Below are positions 37,681 through 50,490 of a stretch of 64,000 nucleotides of DNA, piece after piece. The notes below the pieces were generated by a model. The model was not told the DNA's origin and ran no database searches. It saw nothing but the letters and a program-made list of their open reading frames with translations. The stretch spans positions 11,205,637-11,269,636 of the forward strand of contig JACDQD010000010.1 of NCBI GenBank assembly GCA_019843655.1, written 5' to 3'. Position numbers and translations under genes: made by a program. The DNA is from Lethocerus indicus (Eukaryota > Arthropoda > Insecta > Hemiptera > Belostomatidae). Numbering within the stretch: position 1 is the first letter of the stretch; every line of letters begins with the position of its first letter.

Positions 37681-39840
37681 TATAAGTCGGAGTTGGAAAG
37701 AAATAATATAACTATAATTAATGACGGGACCAAAAATGCAGACTCGGCGAAGTAATTTCCATCTTTAGTAAGAAACTGTTATTCACTTCCAGTGGATCTC
37801 TGGACCGGCCTAATACTACACCTGCACAATTAAACGAAAACATATAAATCTAAGAGACAAACTTCCCGAGAAGTACGATAATAACCACTACGTGGCCAGG
37901 ATTTCCGTGCACTGAATTTTTCGAAATGTTACAGACACCGCTAGAATTTTAATTAATTAAACAACCTCACATCAGTGCGACTGTACCACAGAAGGAATCT
38001 ACCATATTAAATTTGTTGTACGGAGATCCACGGAAGTCTTCTTGGTTTGAAGAGCCAAACATTCTTAAAAATAAAACGCGCGTAAGATAATTTTACTTTA
38101 AAAATGATGTGATATATCAAGCTGATTTCAAATATAACCCCAATTGACGTATACTTACGAGAGGGACAAATTAGAGGAGGAAAGGAACATACATTCCTGT
38201 TTATATTTAAATCAGCCTCGGTAATATGGAGTTCATCTGGTAGAAAAGATATCCCTAAGACTTTATTCTAAATATTCGGAATATTAAAAAAATTGAATTT
38301 TTGTTCAAAAATGACTGAACATGTTTAGAATCAATGGGACTGAAATTTGCAGGAGTTTGATATGTATGAATGCCACTCTTCTTTCATTTTAAATCCCATT
38401 TATCTTCTAATTCCAAACAGAATAAACATTTAAACACCGAATCCAATAAAATATAACTCCGTGTTATATCAAAATTGGCAGAAAACCAGACAGAAAAAAA
38501 GGCCCTCAAAATACGGTGGGGGGATAAAGAAATTTTGGTTGAAGGATCTCCAATGTTATCCTCGAATCTGTGTTTTATTAATCTCGAACACCTTGGACCA
38601 GAATAGATGCGGGAACGACGACGGATCGGACGTTGGGATGGCTGCGGGGTCGAAATTACGCCGATGGCGTTCCGCGCTTTATTTTGGATGCGGATCAAGT
38701 GAGAATTCTGTGTTTTATTCAGCCGCCTAATTCCAGGAGTCGGTAAATAAGCAATAGTTTAAACACCCCCTTTACAAGTGTTGTATAATTTAAGTACACA
38801 TGTTAAAGAACCAAACTCGACTCTTGGCCGTGGTGGCGTAAGGGCCGGAAGCTGTAATTCAGTCTGATTTAATTTCATTTTAACTTTTTAATGCCCGTTT
38901 TTATCGCTTTCGGAGCCGTTTCGACGGACGTTTAATTTTCAATTTATAAATTTTACGCGAACGTCGGAATCAACTTGAGCCCGAGTCAACGCTTCCTCGG
39001 GCGAACGACCGCGTTACAGTTACGCTCGAGCGCTCCGCATTTTCCGAACATAAATCCTTAATACGACGTCTAATGAGTATACTGGAGTTGTTGAGCTTCA
39101 CTCGCTTAAATTTAAGTTCAATTGATTAACTGACTGAGCTCACTACCCCAGTAAAGCGGTCAAATTAAAGTTGGGTAGCTTCACTGATCGTCGCTCTCAA
39201 TACCAGTGGCGAGATGCCCATATACTGAATAAATATATAAGAGCAAGTTAGGGAAAATGATTAATTGAAGGAAAATTAGAAATTGAGGTACGTCATAGAG
39301 TGGCGAATTTTTTTCACATAATAATTTCAATTTTAAATATCATTATTTAAATCAGTATTTTCAGGGGAACTAATGCCTACTTCTAAAAATTCACATTTCT
39401 TCTGGTGATATCCTAAAACATAAAAATTATTTTGATTTACTATATATATATAATTGCTAAAGTGATTCTTATTACTGAATATCCATCTTGTCGCCAGTCA
39501 AATCAATTATAACTGTAAAAATGTACTTTAGCCAAGAGCCAAGATATAAGGGGAAATTGTTGAACTGATTTCATACCACTGCACAAATAATTAGCCTATA
39601 CGTATTGTGAAGTAATAAGTGACCATAACTGGGAATTATTATATTGTGAAATGCATAATGTTATATGAAACAATGTTTCAAAAAAAATTTCTAATCGTTG
39701 CCTTTCACAAGACGCGGATTAATTAATTAAGTTCGAGCCCTGATTCTACTTTTCCTTTATAATTAATTCATTCCGTCTCCGGTCGTAAAGTGTGTTCAAC
39801 ACCGATAAATAGTCTAACACGTCAATAAAAATGTTTTACT
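37681..39840. other. AT-rich stretch with two GC patches
   Basis: AT-rich DNA with GC-enriched patches at 38590-38700 and 38830-39060. The overlapping frames at 38384-38730 have no family resemblance. Confidence 0.55.
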
Positions 39841-40150
39841 ACATCTTAAATGAAGGGGGGGCGACTGGGATGTAGCATGTCTTCGGTTGTCGGGGACTTT
39901 GGGGTTGGGGGACCGGGGCTGATTACAGCTTGTTGGCATTTGGCACCCCGTCATTATATTCGATTAGGGCGGAGGCCCGATGGGACCGCGTCCGTGTCCC
40001 GGCCATCATCTGAAAACTCTAATCTGTTTGACCTCTCTCCTCTCTCTACGTCTCGTTAGCATTAAATACCCCGGCTCAGATGATCCGGATTCTCACGGTC
40101 CGAGTGTCGACGGAAGCGTCGGGCGTCGATCTAGAGCCCTTCTCCGCGCA
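39841..40150. other. GC-rich island 18
   Basis: GC-rich patch. Open frames on the plus strand are short and unrecognised. Confidence 0.5.
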
Positions 40151-40243
40151 CAATTAGACCCTACTATAGACTACAATATAGATACTGTTATATGAATCGT
40201 ACAAACCGATATGTTTTGCGAAGGTTCCGTAAGAAACCAGTTG

Positions 40244-40345
40244 GCAATAAAATTTCAGATCACCTCTGGACAAAACCACCGAGAGGAGACAGAGACACAC
40301 GAAATCTACGGTATGCCAACCCCTCGCAGACCACAAAACAGGTTA
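40244..40345 (+). repeat. Copy of the 43.7-kb dispersed repeat (3' part)
   Basis: From about 40272 to 40344 this segment aligns with 43791-43864 at close to 89% identity. It shares CGAGAGGAGACAGA, ACACACGAAATCT and CCTCGCAGACCACAAAACAGGT, the last read in two adjoining pieces. Upstream, 40230-40271 is a diverged remnant of the CAGCCGAAACTGG part. Both copies can be read as REETETHEI..P.PRRPQNR, but most differences change the amino acid, so I do not treat it as a coding exon. Confidence 0.75.
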
Positions 40346-41190
40346 AAATTTCGGATTGTTTTTCATGCAGAATTAAAGATTTCGACGGGATGAAAACACT
40401 TGGATTATAAAATTCATATCGCGATGCAACGCCGGAACATTATCCCATTCTGCCGGTCGACGAATATTTCCGTAGAGGATTTCTGTTGTATATCTTAATG
40501 TTTTTCTATATGGCTGCAAAATTTTGATGTGCATCAGTTAAAGTTGTTCTAGGGATTAAAACTATGGCGCGCTCCTTTTCATTATTTAATAAAAAGGTTA
40601 TGTGGTCAGTGGTCTGGAATTATATGATGAAAATTTCTATCGCCAGTCGGAATACATAATATAGGTTCAATGAACAAGCATATTTTTGAGCGAAAATGAT
40701 AATTAAGCAGTGGTCAGCCTCGATAGTTAGCGGCCACAATGAAAATTAAATATTTAGCTGGGTCTCTGAGAGATCTCTCGGGAGTTATGAAACGCGTAAT
40801 TCCGGGGCCGGCACCGATAAATCCGTGGCCCGGAGACAGGGGCCGGGTAGCGAGAGACCCAACACCTTTATAAACGTCACCCGTCTGTAAATAACGATAA
40901 CAAACTGTGCTGGCATGATCTCGGCCGGGGAGGGGTAAATATAGGCGGGCGCGGGCCCAAGATGAATGTCGCCGGCAATCAGAGGCACCATTAAATGTGA
41001 AATTGGGCGCGCGAGGGGGACGACATCAGTAACTCTCGGCCTTCCAACGCTTTTATACCGGTCTCTTTTTTACGCCCACCGTTCACAGACCTGTCCGACT
41101 GGATTTGTTATTATCCGGAGAAAATGAGCACGGGGGAGTGGGCCGATAAAGAATTGGAATACGCTTAGACGAGTGCGGGAAAATTCTGGG
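40346..41190. other. AT-rich DNA then GC-rich island 19
   Basis: AT-rich DNA to about 40780, then a GC-rich island (40780-41180). CAGTGG-type words at 40607 and 40709 have no inverted partner. No gene is recognised. Confidence 0.5.
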
Positions 41191-43526
41191 AATCATTTAA
41201 ACGTAAATCCGGCACAAAACCGCATAAATGTAACTATTACGACTGTACGGAAATATTTAGACTAACTGAACAGATAACATTCTTAACATGTTCCAGCTCT
41301 ACTCTGAGTCACATTAATTGCACCACAATTATACGCCTACCTATAACAATCAAGGTATTAACACCACGAGGTTACCATCTATAAGGTGCCACATAAAATC
41401 CTTCTTTAGATATTTAGTCCTGGTCGCTTAGAAATCTGGATTAATGGCCGGCCATAATATATTATATAAGTAAATGATTGTTTTGACAGACAATTCTACG
41501 AATTTCACATATCAGCCCTTCTAAATGTATCGAAAAGCATTTTTAAAATGTTTCCCTTTCAAAACAGTTTCAGCCTGAACTCCTCTCCGGGAATATAAAT
41601 GATCCGGCGGCTGCAAAATTTCTTTAATGCATGTTAAATTATTCACAATGAAAATTCCGAACGGCGATATTTTGTTGACTCGACACATTCTTGACCTCCA
41701 AGGAAACTGTCGTAGTGAATGGAAGGTGAATAAATCATGGGTCGAACATGTCGACAGCACTCAAACGGTAATTATATCAAATTGGCCCGGTATAAATCAG
41801 TGATTGAAACAATTTCAGCTGCTATTGAAGAAGAATTTAAAGCTGCTAGTCATGATGAATGCACCCGGCAATCAGGTGCATCATTAAACGTATTTATGGT
41901 CGAGAGAAGAATCCAGCGTCGCTCTGATTGATGGCATTTTTTAAAATTCTAATGCTTAATGCAATAAGGAAAGGAAATTGGAAAACCTTATTTTTCTTAT
42001 ATTACCTTATTACATTGTAATTCAATATTCTATAACAATTGGCGCATGTAGTAAAAATTGAATGGAAATTTAAAATTTGTCGGTGTCCTTCTGAAGAAAT
42101 AAAACCTAAACGATCATAATTTACTGGTGTATTTCCCGAATAGCTTGTCATTTCACTTTCCATAGAGATGGTAACAAACAGATTTTTCCGACCGAAATGT
42201 GTTAATTGCGAAATGATTACAGTTAAGCCTTAGAGTTGCGGGTAATTGTGTACACCGAGATTATAAGGGGTCGGGGGGGGCCTTTTCTTGTAGATAACGT
42301 TCACAAAATCTTCCCCATTTTTCCGCCTAGCGCCTCACATAATCTTTCGTCTGAAAATTGTCCGGCTGGAAATGGAACAACAGTCAAAAGAGATTTTCGA
42401 AAAACCATACAGGGATGGAAAATCTTTGGTGTATCTCAGTTGGTACGTTCCTACAATGTTGATGAACTATCTTACGAGTTCTTAAGCAGACAATAGAGAC
42501 GTTATTCGCCCTTACACCTGTAACTAGACAGAAAGAATTGCAAGGCTTCCTCAAGAAACACCCAAGTAAAAGTGAATAAATGGCTCGAACTGACATGAAA
42601 TACGATCTTAAAATAATTTGATTCATCATTAATTTTAATCCTTAATGTAAATACTATCGTATATTCTCCAGTAACTGATATTGTCACGTCTTACACTTAT
42701 AATATCAGAGCTGCACATCGGCAAGTTCACGGACCGGCCCGTTAGTTCATTTGTGTTTCAACACCACCATTCGGCCAACGATACGCGCAATTAGTTCGAC
42801 CACAAGAATTGGTTACAAGCATTAGCATTTTATCCGGTGTATCTAAACTATAAATATCGCAAAATTGCCCCCGTTTTCCACGAGATAATGGTCACAATAA
42901 ATTTTAACGAGTGCCAGTATAGCATTAAACGCCTTACCGGCAAACGAGCCCCGCCGACTTGTTACCGGACATATTCGGTACGAAACGGTAGGGAAAAAAT
43001 TGAAATGGTAATTGAACCTTTCGATTCTTGACGCTCGGATGACTCCGATCCGGTTCTTCGTAAATAGAGTTCCCTACAATTTTCCACTTTTGATTTTCGA
43101 GTGGGGCTTACCATCATTATAGCACCTGCGAGGATACCTTCTTCAAGACTATTATAAATACGGTAACGGGTGAGCCACATTCATTCATTCGCTGGCTGCG
43201 AAATCCCCGATAAAATTTTACGAGCGTTCAGGCCGAACAAGTTTAGGGCCCTGTAAGAATCTGTGTTTTTAGAGTACATGGGGGGTCGTTGAATAAATAA
43301 TAACACGTAACAACAATAAACGGGTCTTTTGAACAGTGCATTTTTAACGGTTGGGCGACATTCATTATTTACACGACCATCAAACGATGAATCTACATTG
43401 TTCAATATAAAAAAGGAATAATCTCTAAAACGATTAAAGGCGTGCGACTGTGGAGGAACAATAATTACAATAGCGAGGACAGCCTACCTGTATAAATAAT
43501 CGGATTTTATAGAAATGGACATTTTG
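41191..43526. other. AT-rich stretch
   Basis: Mostly AT-rich. It has an ACACCTGT word at 42514-42521, a G-rich run near 42267 and a modest GC patch at 42730-42990. No gene is recognised. Confidence 0.55.
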
Positions 43527-43622
43527 ATACCGTACATTTCGTGTATTTCTGTCTCTTCTCGCTGGTTTGGTCTTTTGCTAGACCGGTTTAAGCTGCTCGC
43601 GCCATCTTCAGTAGCGGCGTTA
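43527..43622 (-). repeat. Dispersed repeat, left arm of inverted pair
   Basis: The reverse complement of this 96-bp segment matches 43742-43832 at roughly 85% identity. It covers the stretch from TAACRCCGCTACTGAAGATGGC through GAGACAGAAA to ACGAAAT, given here in pieces. It ends at GGTAT, the point to which it also matches the 40.3-kb copy. Confidence 0.8.
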
Positions 43623-43741
43623 GAAAAATGTTTTTGGGATGTCGCTTGTCTTATCTCCCCAAAAACACAATAACAAGATACGTCAAACAGACAACCACCA
43701 CAGTACAAGTGACAGTGACAGTGCAGTGAGTGCCAAAAGTG
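43623..43741. other. Spacer between inverted repeat arms
   Basis: About 119 bp. It contains a TTTTTGGG/CCCCAAAAA dyad (about 43631-43667) and short GTGACA-type repeats (about 43708-43730). No coding content is visible. Confidence 0.6.
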
Positions 43742-43865
43742 ACTAACACCGCTACTGAAGATGGCGAGCAGCCGAAACTGGTTAAGCAAAAGACTAAACC
43801 AGCGAGAGGAGACAGAAACACACGAAATCTGCGTTATTCCAGCACCTCGCAGACCACAAAACAGG
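43742..43865 (+). repeat. Dispersed repeat, right arm and fullest copy
   Basis: This is the most complete copy of the family. It begins CTAACACCGCTACTGAAG and contains CAGCCGAAACTGGTT paired with a downstream AACCAG. It continues through CGAGAGGAGACAGA and ends at ACAAAACAGGT, where the 40.3-kb copy also ends. With the left arm it forms a foldback of about 340 bp. It may be a SINE, a MITE or a fragment of a larger retroelement; I do not recognise the family. Confidence 0.8.
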
Positions 43866-45270
43866 TATTCTGAACATTTTGATATTATGAGAAATGTTGA
43901 AAGCTAAAATTGTTTATTTATCATGAAATGTTTCTATTAAGCATATTTTTACATGGTATGCTAACGGTCGAAGCCGATTGTTTAAAAGGCCAAACTGAGA
44001 ATTACGCTGATCGGTGAATAAATCAGGTTCCGAAATCCGGTGCGAAATTAAATCTGGCGCAGCCAGCCGTTTAATAGCTCTGATAAGCCGCATAATGCCG
44101 TCCTATCGAGCCCAGGAAACCGGGCACGGACCAAAACTCCCTCATTAAATGAAAATTACCCTTCACTTTTCCTTTTTAAAGGCGTTCTTCTCGTAAATCC
44201 CCCCCCCACAACAAACCCCTCTGTTCCAACCGTGCTCAAATTACACCCCGCTACGACGATTGCCCTCGCTCTCAAACCGTGGTTTGTTTCTCCCCCCCCC
44301 CATCATCATCCGCCACGATTTGGAATCATCGAGAAGAGGAAGCCGCGACCATTAGGACTACCGGGCCCCGGCACCAAGTTAATAGGCGGCTGGGGAACTT
44401 GTTATTTCAATAACCCGCTCTTCTTTATTTTGAACCGATGCGTTATTTCGATTAAGCACTTAATTCGCCCTTGTTTCGACCGCCTTTCAACCACCGTTTG
44501 GGAAATTTACATTCTGTAAAAAAGTCTCGGGTAATTATTCCACAGACTAGGACACCTCTACCTAACTGGTACCCCGAATTTGTTGTTAGACGATTCGGAT
44601 CACAATGCCCCAACCTAATTCTTCTGAGAGAATCCACTTAAATACCAAAAACTACGCTATTTCGTTGTTCTGTCTATTAAAAATTTTTTAAACGATTGAT
44701 TCGTTACATTATAACTGGACGTAAAATTATAAACCGGATAACGCAAGTGCTATCGCTCAAATATAACAATTTCATACGGTAGCTGGCTCGTCCTAGTAAA
44801 ATTGTTACGTCCAATTAAAAATTAAATTAGGACATAATTAATTGCCGGTCGCGTATAAATTATGACACGCCCTAGAAGAGTTATACGGTAGGTATTTTAA
44901 CGCCCGTAATTCTTGTTCGGGCCTTCAAATTTCTTGAGGACTGCATAAAGGGTAAATTCCAGGAACGGCCGCCCGCCCCGGGGCGCCTCCGATACCACGG
45001 TGAAGAATGGGCGCCAACACACTATAGCGGCGGTGCGGCAAATAAAATACGGATGTTTGAATTATAATCCACATTAGTCACGCGTCCTTTTTATTTCACT
45101 TTTTCTTTTTCTTATTTATTTATTTCCTGGCCGGGGTCACAGCAGCACGTACGCCACTGAAAAAAAATATATATGACGACCTCTGTCGGGTCCTGATATT
45201 CGCTCGGCGGGGAATTTCGAAGGGAAATAAGACAAAAATTAAGGTCCTAGTGGCGCGAACCAGTCGAACG
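43866..45270. other. GC-rich islands 20 (44.0-44.5 and 44.9-45.3 kb)
   Basis: GC-rich patches separated by AT-rich DNA. Poly-C runs lie at about 44199-44206 and 44291-44300. A 95-codon plus-strand frame is unrecognised. Confidence 0.5.
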
Positions 45271-46850
45271 AAATGTCAATGACAACAGGTTGAATTTCTC
45301 AATCACCCGGCCTATGTAACAAAATAAAACAGGGACTTGCGAATCCGCTGATTAGCTGAACTAACTTTCAAATTATATACAAGAGGGGGGAAAAATTACG
45401 AAATCGTCCATCAAATTATCATCAAAAGTTGAGATGAAATCGGAGAAAAGAATTTTACTTCACGCTGCATTTAATTCCCCATTATGTGTAACTGTTTATA
45501 ATCCGGTAGCGGGTATCTCACAGTAGAGTACATGAATATGATAGTACGTTGTCACAAATTGAATTCCATAAAACGCTTATTTATTAGATATGTAAAAAAA
45601 TTAATAATACACTTGTTCTTTCTTAGATCCTAAAGCCTCGGAAATTCAATACCCTTCAGCAAAAATTAGGTTGATTTATAGTTTTTCGGTTCGTTCTTCC
45701 TAATTGACTATCTATTTTCATACCGCAGGCGAAACTCTTATTTCCACTCCAGCAGCCGCATCCCAACGAGAGGTAATTTGCGCTAATAAATCCACCGTGG
45801 TAATTTAATTAAAGGATACCGTATTCCAGTAAAAAGCGATCCTTACATAATTTCTGGCGAAATCCAGTATGAATTATGTAAAAGAAGCTGTTGCGAAAAT
45901 TTAAGAGGTTATCGTTCCTATATAAATTAGTTTGAGTGCAGCCGGTAAAATATTCCACGAATGCGCGTAGCGCCGTTTCCGACTGCGTTCCACTATATCA
46001 TTGCTCCTCTTCACGGATGCTTGAGTTATGCAGATTCGGAAGACGGAGTTAAAAAGAAAAGGCGAGGAAGATGATGCGAAAAAAGAAGACCGAGGAATGG
46101 TACTTTATTAAGGCCGGCCTCGATCATTTTCTTTGCGCTAATAATTTTCCACTGGGCAGTTAGGTACTAGATGTCATCGGAGCACTATTATTAGGATCGG
46201 TTCATTATAAATTACGGATATGAATAATTTATGCTCGCCGAGGACGAAACGAGGCCCCCCGAAGGAATTTTCAGCATAAATATAAGGAGAAAGTGTTTTT
46301 TGAAATTTTCAGACGGGCAATCGTCGAGCCACAACTGGAAGGCTGCCAGCCAGGGCACATCGGCAGTTTATTGTTCGCCCCGGAATAAATTTTGTTAAAT
46401 GAAAATAAATTATTAATTCTAAATCCGAAAATAATATAGGAACGATAACGGTAGTCACTGTGAAGTTATAGTGTTCGAAAAACAATGCTAAAACCTAGCT
46501 ATACAACTTTATAAAAATAAGAATAAATAAAACTTAGGAAAATGCCCTGGTCCAAACTGTAGCTTCTCTGATCATTAGCAATAATATTACGGGAATATCA
46601 GATAGAAATTAGAAATATAACAATTAATTTCTAGACCAGTGCACACAGGTTTTAATTTATTCTCTCCACTGGTTAGCATCAGTGACTGTTTCGTTCACAA
46701 ATGTAACTCCTTGCCTTTGGTTTGTCTTCGTTCTAGGATAGCCATAGGTTTTCCCGATAGATGTTCGCGTTGTCTACTGACGGTGGGAGAAACCACGCAG
46801 AGGGAAAGAACTTAATCCAGAGGCAGTACATAGTGGATTGCCACGACAAG
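45271..46850. other. AT-rich stretch
   Basis: AT-rich DNA with modest GC spots near 46090-46130 and 46230-46400. No gene is recognised. Confidence 0.55.
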
Positions 46851-47660
46851 AACCCTTTCTTTGAAATATCCGAAGAGCGGTGTACAGGTTGGCGAGGGGG
46901 GGACAATTTATCGTCCCGGTGGCCGCCGATCATCGAGAGCGTTTCGCCCGTCGTATAAACGACTAATAACCGATACGGACCGATAACGGACGGAGCTTGT
47001 AAATAGCCAAACACCCGATACATCTAAACGGGGGGCACATAAAATGATATATAACCGGCCGTTGAGAAACAGCTGTTCTTACACTGGTGGAAACGAGCGG
47101 CCGCCTCGGCCCTACCCCCGACCATCGACAATTTTATCTCGATGAAGCAGCAATTGCGATACACCTTTTTAGATGCTTGTACAGATATGGGACGGCTCGG
47201 GGTAAAACCTTCAGGGGAGGAGCGAGTTAGGACAAGTGGTTCTGCAAGGATCGTTGGCGGAGCCGCCATATAGGTCGCGGTCAGTCTCTGATACATTTTC
47301 ATAAGGGACATTTTCTTTGCGGGCCCCCTTCATGAATAACGACGCGCGCTATCGTCGAATCTCTCGACATGGGGAGGAGGGGCGGGGAGATCCGGCGGTA
47401 AAACACCGGCTAGCCAATCTCCGCTAAATAGGGCGTCAATTCGTACCGACATCTGTTCGAACAAGCGTAAGCCAATTTTTTTCCCTTCTCGAATCGAATT
47501 TGAAATTACGGAACGGGTTATTTGAAATTGATTAAGGCCGCGATCGAGCGGCAAGGAATTGGCAGATGTTCCGATCGGTAACATCTGCGTCGGGATTCGG
47601 CGAAATGTCTATTTAAGGGACGTCAGATGTCGGTGGGCAGTCACCGGCGACCGCGCGATA
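46851..47660. other. GC-rich island 21
   Basis: Large GC-rich island. Three unrecognised minus-strand frames of 84-96 codons lie across it with no consistent phase or splice signals. Confidence 0.55.
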
Positions 47661-48540
47661 ATTATCTTGAATTAGAATTACAATATTTTAAGAAAATTTG
47701 AACATTTTAAGTGGTTGCCTTTGCGGCCTGACTTAAACATCGGTTTAAAACATGAATAAAGCATTGCTATGAATTCGTGACAGTCGTTGATATTACTTCC
47801 TTGCAAGAAATTAACCCCCTACGAGATTAAAAAAGATAAGGGATTCATGAAAGTGTTCTAGTAGTATATAAACGTAGTCCTCCGTCTGAAAATATTATCC
47901 TTCATGATCTTGTCTACTAGAAATACAAACTAGAAAAACGCTCAAAGGGGAATCAGCCTATGCTGCAATGTTTCAGTACATTATACATATATACAGGTGT
48001 ATATGAATTTATATATTCGATAGTTAAATGAATCTAATTGCAGTCAATTGTGGGAAAGTTCATTCTATCCAATTATTAAACATATTGATAAATCAGTTGA
48101 ACTTAGTCGAATAATACCATCCGACATTCCACTGGACCCATGGGTGATGAGATTCGGCAGTAATAAAACCCCAAGCCGTAAACACCGAGGTTTCGCCAGT
48201 CCCCGTTGAATGCAAATGAAATCCCGTCGATTATATCATTGCTTAAACGCCGCATCAGTATGTGGCCTAACGGAATCTTGCGGAGAAACACTACCGGCGG
48301 TACACAGAGCCCTCGTTATATTTTATGGTGTCTTAATTACATCGAATACCTCTCTTCCGACCGAAGAGCTGTTGATTCATTGAATGCGATAATTCCATGA
48401 TCATCGCAGCGGCGACAAGTCTCAAGGATGTAAATAAAGTAAAAGTTGTTCTATTTATAAGATTGGAGTCTTCCGTGACTCTGAAATATTTGTTTTGCTT
48501 GTTACGCTAATAAGCACTGCGGGTTGGAACAAATGATCGA
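47661..48540. other. AT-rich spacer
   Basis: AT-rich DNA with an ACAGGTGT word inside a TATATAC-rich context (47993-48000). No gene is recognised. Confidence 0.55.
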
Positions 48541-49490
48541 GGTACCGCTTGCAGTGAGCGAAGAGCTGGGGACCCAAAAAGGTTTTCAATTTATCTTGTA
48601 GCTCCGACTCATCAAGTTAAAGCTACGGGCGTATTTACTCTGAGTAAAGGTCAAAATTGTGAGGCACCGCTTATGGTGCCGGTACAAATAAATAATTCAG
48701 ATAAAACGGGGGCACAAGTGAATCCCCGACCCTCCCTCTGCACAGCAATCGTGAGTTCTTCTGGAGCTCAACCCCGGCCAGATAAATTCATTCATTCGAG
48801 AAACCGAATTCGAAATCCGGGGGGAGGGGGGGGAGAAAAAAAAAATGGTTTTCCCAAAAATATTCCCCGCCAAGGCGGAGTCGACAATGGCGCTTTAATA
48901 TTTCTCTCTCCTGATCAGATAAGCGGGTATCCGTGGTAGGGGCGCAAGGGAGTGGACATGACCGGAATAGCGGGGTTCCCTGTATCAGTTCCATCGCTAC
49001 CGGGCGAACAGAAATATGAAATAGGGTTTAGTCGTACGGGGCTTATAAATCGTGAGAGCGGCGGGGAGGCACCGGGCATTCCGCTCCCCGTAGGGGCCCC
49101 TCCCGTGACAAATACCCCCTTCCTTCCACCACCCTCCCCCATCGCTTAACGCTGATTTAAATATATGATTTGCATGGGCCCGAGCCACTCGTATATCCGA
49201 GACGGGCCCCTTCGGATTCGTGCGGCCATAACTCGGTCTCCTCCCCATCCCCGCTCTGATCCCGGCCGAAGACACCTGTCACTCCTGATTCCGTCGCATA
49301 GTAATCGCCCGATATCGCAGAGTATGACGACTAAATCAGCGCTGTTACTTGGCCCCGGCGTGAAGTTATTTACGGCGGATTTTCGCGCTTACCCCGGCGG
49401 TAATTTATTCGCCCGTTATTTTTGTCCGAGTCGCCGCCTCCTTATCACGACCAAAGTTTCACGTCAACCGAACGCAATTATCTTTCCTGT
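48541..49490. other. GC-rich island 22
   Basis: Large GC-rich island. It has a short hairpin GGCACC-6 nt-GGTGCC at 48663-48680, a G-run/A-run segment at 48819-48845 and an ACACCTGT copy (49272-49279). The 145-codon plus-strand frame (49165-49602) has no recognisable domain. Confidence 0.55.
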
Positions 49491-50170
49491 AGGCGGTGTG
49501 ATTTCTACCAACAAAACACAAAAATTTCCACGCTCGTCTCACAGAGTATTTGAATTCACTACTCTGACAGTTTGTATATTGCAGGATCAGACCCTAGGCT
49601 AGTCAACAATTAAGTTATGTTTTCCTCACGAATTTGTGCATGCAATAAATTTAGGGGTATAATAATTAGTAATATCCCGCTTTGTAATAAGATCTAAAAT
49701 TGAAAAGGGTCCACAAGGGTTAACGATGTCTTCACTCGAGATATATCCCTCCCCCGCCTCAAACTTTGGCTTATTACCTCAATAACAGTACATTACTTGT
49801 AGGGGCCCTCCACCCCGGTCCTAAAAGGAGGCCGTAAATCATATCCTCCCTTATTTATCCGTTCTTTTTCTTTACTCCCCCAGAGTCCTGGATACGTTGG
49901 CAAGACTCTCTGTCCAGGTCGAATTCGCCCAGATTGAGTATGGGAACGCGTTTTCCCTTTCGGTATGCATATCCAAACTGAGCAGTAGTGCGTGTCCCCT
50001 ATGATTATTCAGTTAGTATTACAGTATAGAATACAGTGCTAATCTGAAGGTAACCATATTTCTTATTTGACAGCTAATAGTATTGGATGATGGATTCTGG
50101 GTTCGAGTCTAATTTCTCTGCGGTTTTAACTAACTGCAGGTCTACATTGATTAAAGCGCTTTACCGCTAA
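49491..50170. other. AT-rich spacer with GC patch
   Basis: AT-rich DNA with a GC patch at 49800-49960 and GCAATAAA at 49642. Nothing else is recognised. Confidence 0.5.
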
Positions 50171-50490
50171 TTTGTATTGCAAACATCGCCGTCTTATCAC
50201 GTTGGGTCAATCGGTCAAAGGAATGGGAACAGTACAGAGAGAAATGGTGGACCCGAAGAAACACAGGCAAGAGAGATAGAGAGAGACAGAGGGAGAGAGA
50301 GAGCGATCCATCCGACTTGGAACATCGGTGTATACAATTCCGGGCGCTGGTTCATGTTCGTTCGAGTCGGTTCGTGTTGGTCCGCGCTAATGCATGTTTA
50401 CATTCGCGTGAGATCGTTTAGACGCGGTCTTACATCAATTACGGGGCCTTCTTCAGGGTGCATGCTGACTCGATTGCGCTAGGATAATAG
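50171..50490. other. GC-enriched segment with GA tract
   Basis: The segment contains a GA-rich tract at 50270-50303, then a GTTCRTGTTSGT-like cryptically repetitive stretch near 50350-50385. A 101-codon plus-strand frame crosses the tract and is not credible as a gene. Confidence 0.5.
50270..50303 (+). repeat. GA-rich microsatellite
   Basis: GA dinucleotide repeats with ATA, ACA and GGG interruptions over about 34 bp. Confidence 0.85.

Noticed and set aside
28677..40720. CAGTGG-type words as hAT transposon ends
   Set aside because: No matching inverted terminus or 8-bp target duplication was found at sensible distances.
43754..43800. Hammerhead ribozyme in the dispersed repeat
   Set aside because: CTGAAGA...GAAA matches the catalytic core pattern, and a CTGGTT/AACCAG helix can form after GAAA. 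However, the position after that helix is CG rather than a cleavable NUH triplet, helix I cannot form, and the inverted copy has lost GAAA.
49165..49602. 145-codon plus-strand frame as a gene
   Set aside because: No domain or signal peptide is visible, and composition changes from GC-rich to AT-rich within the frame.
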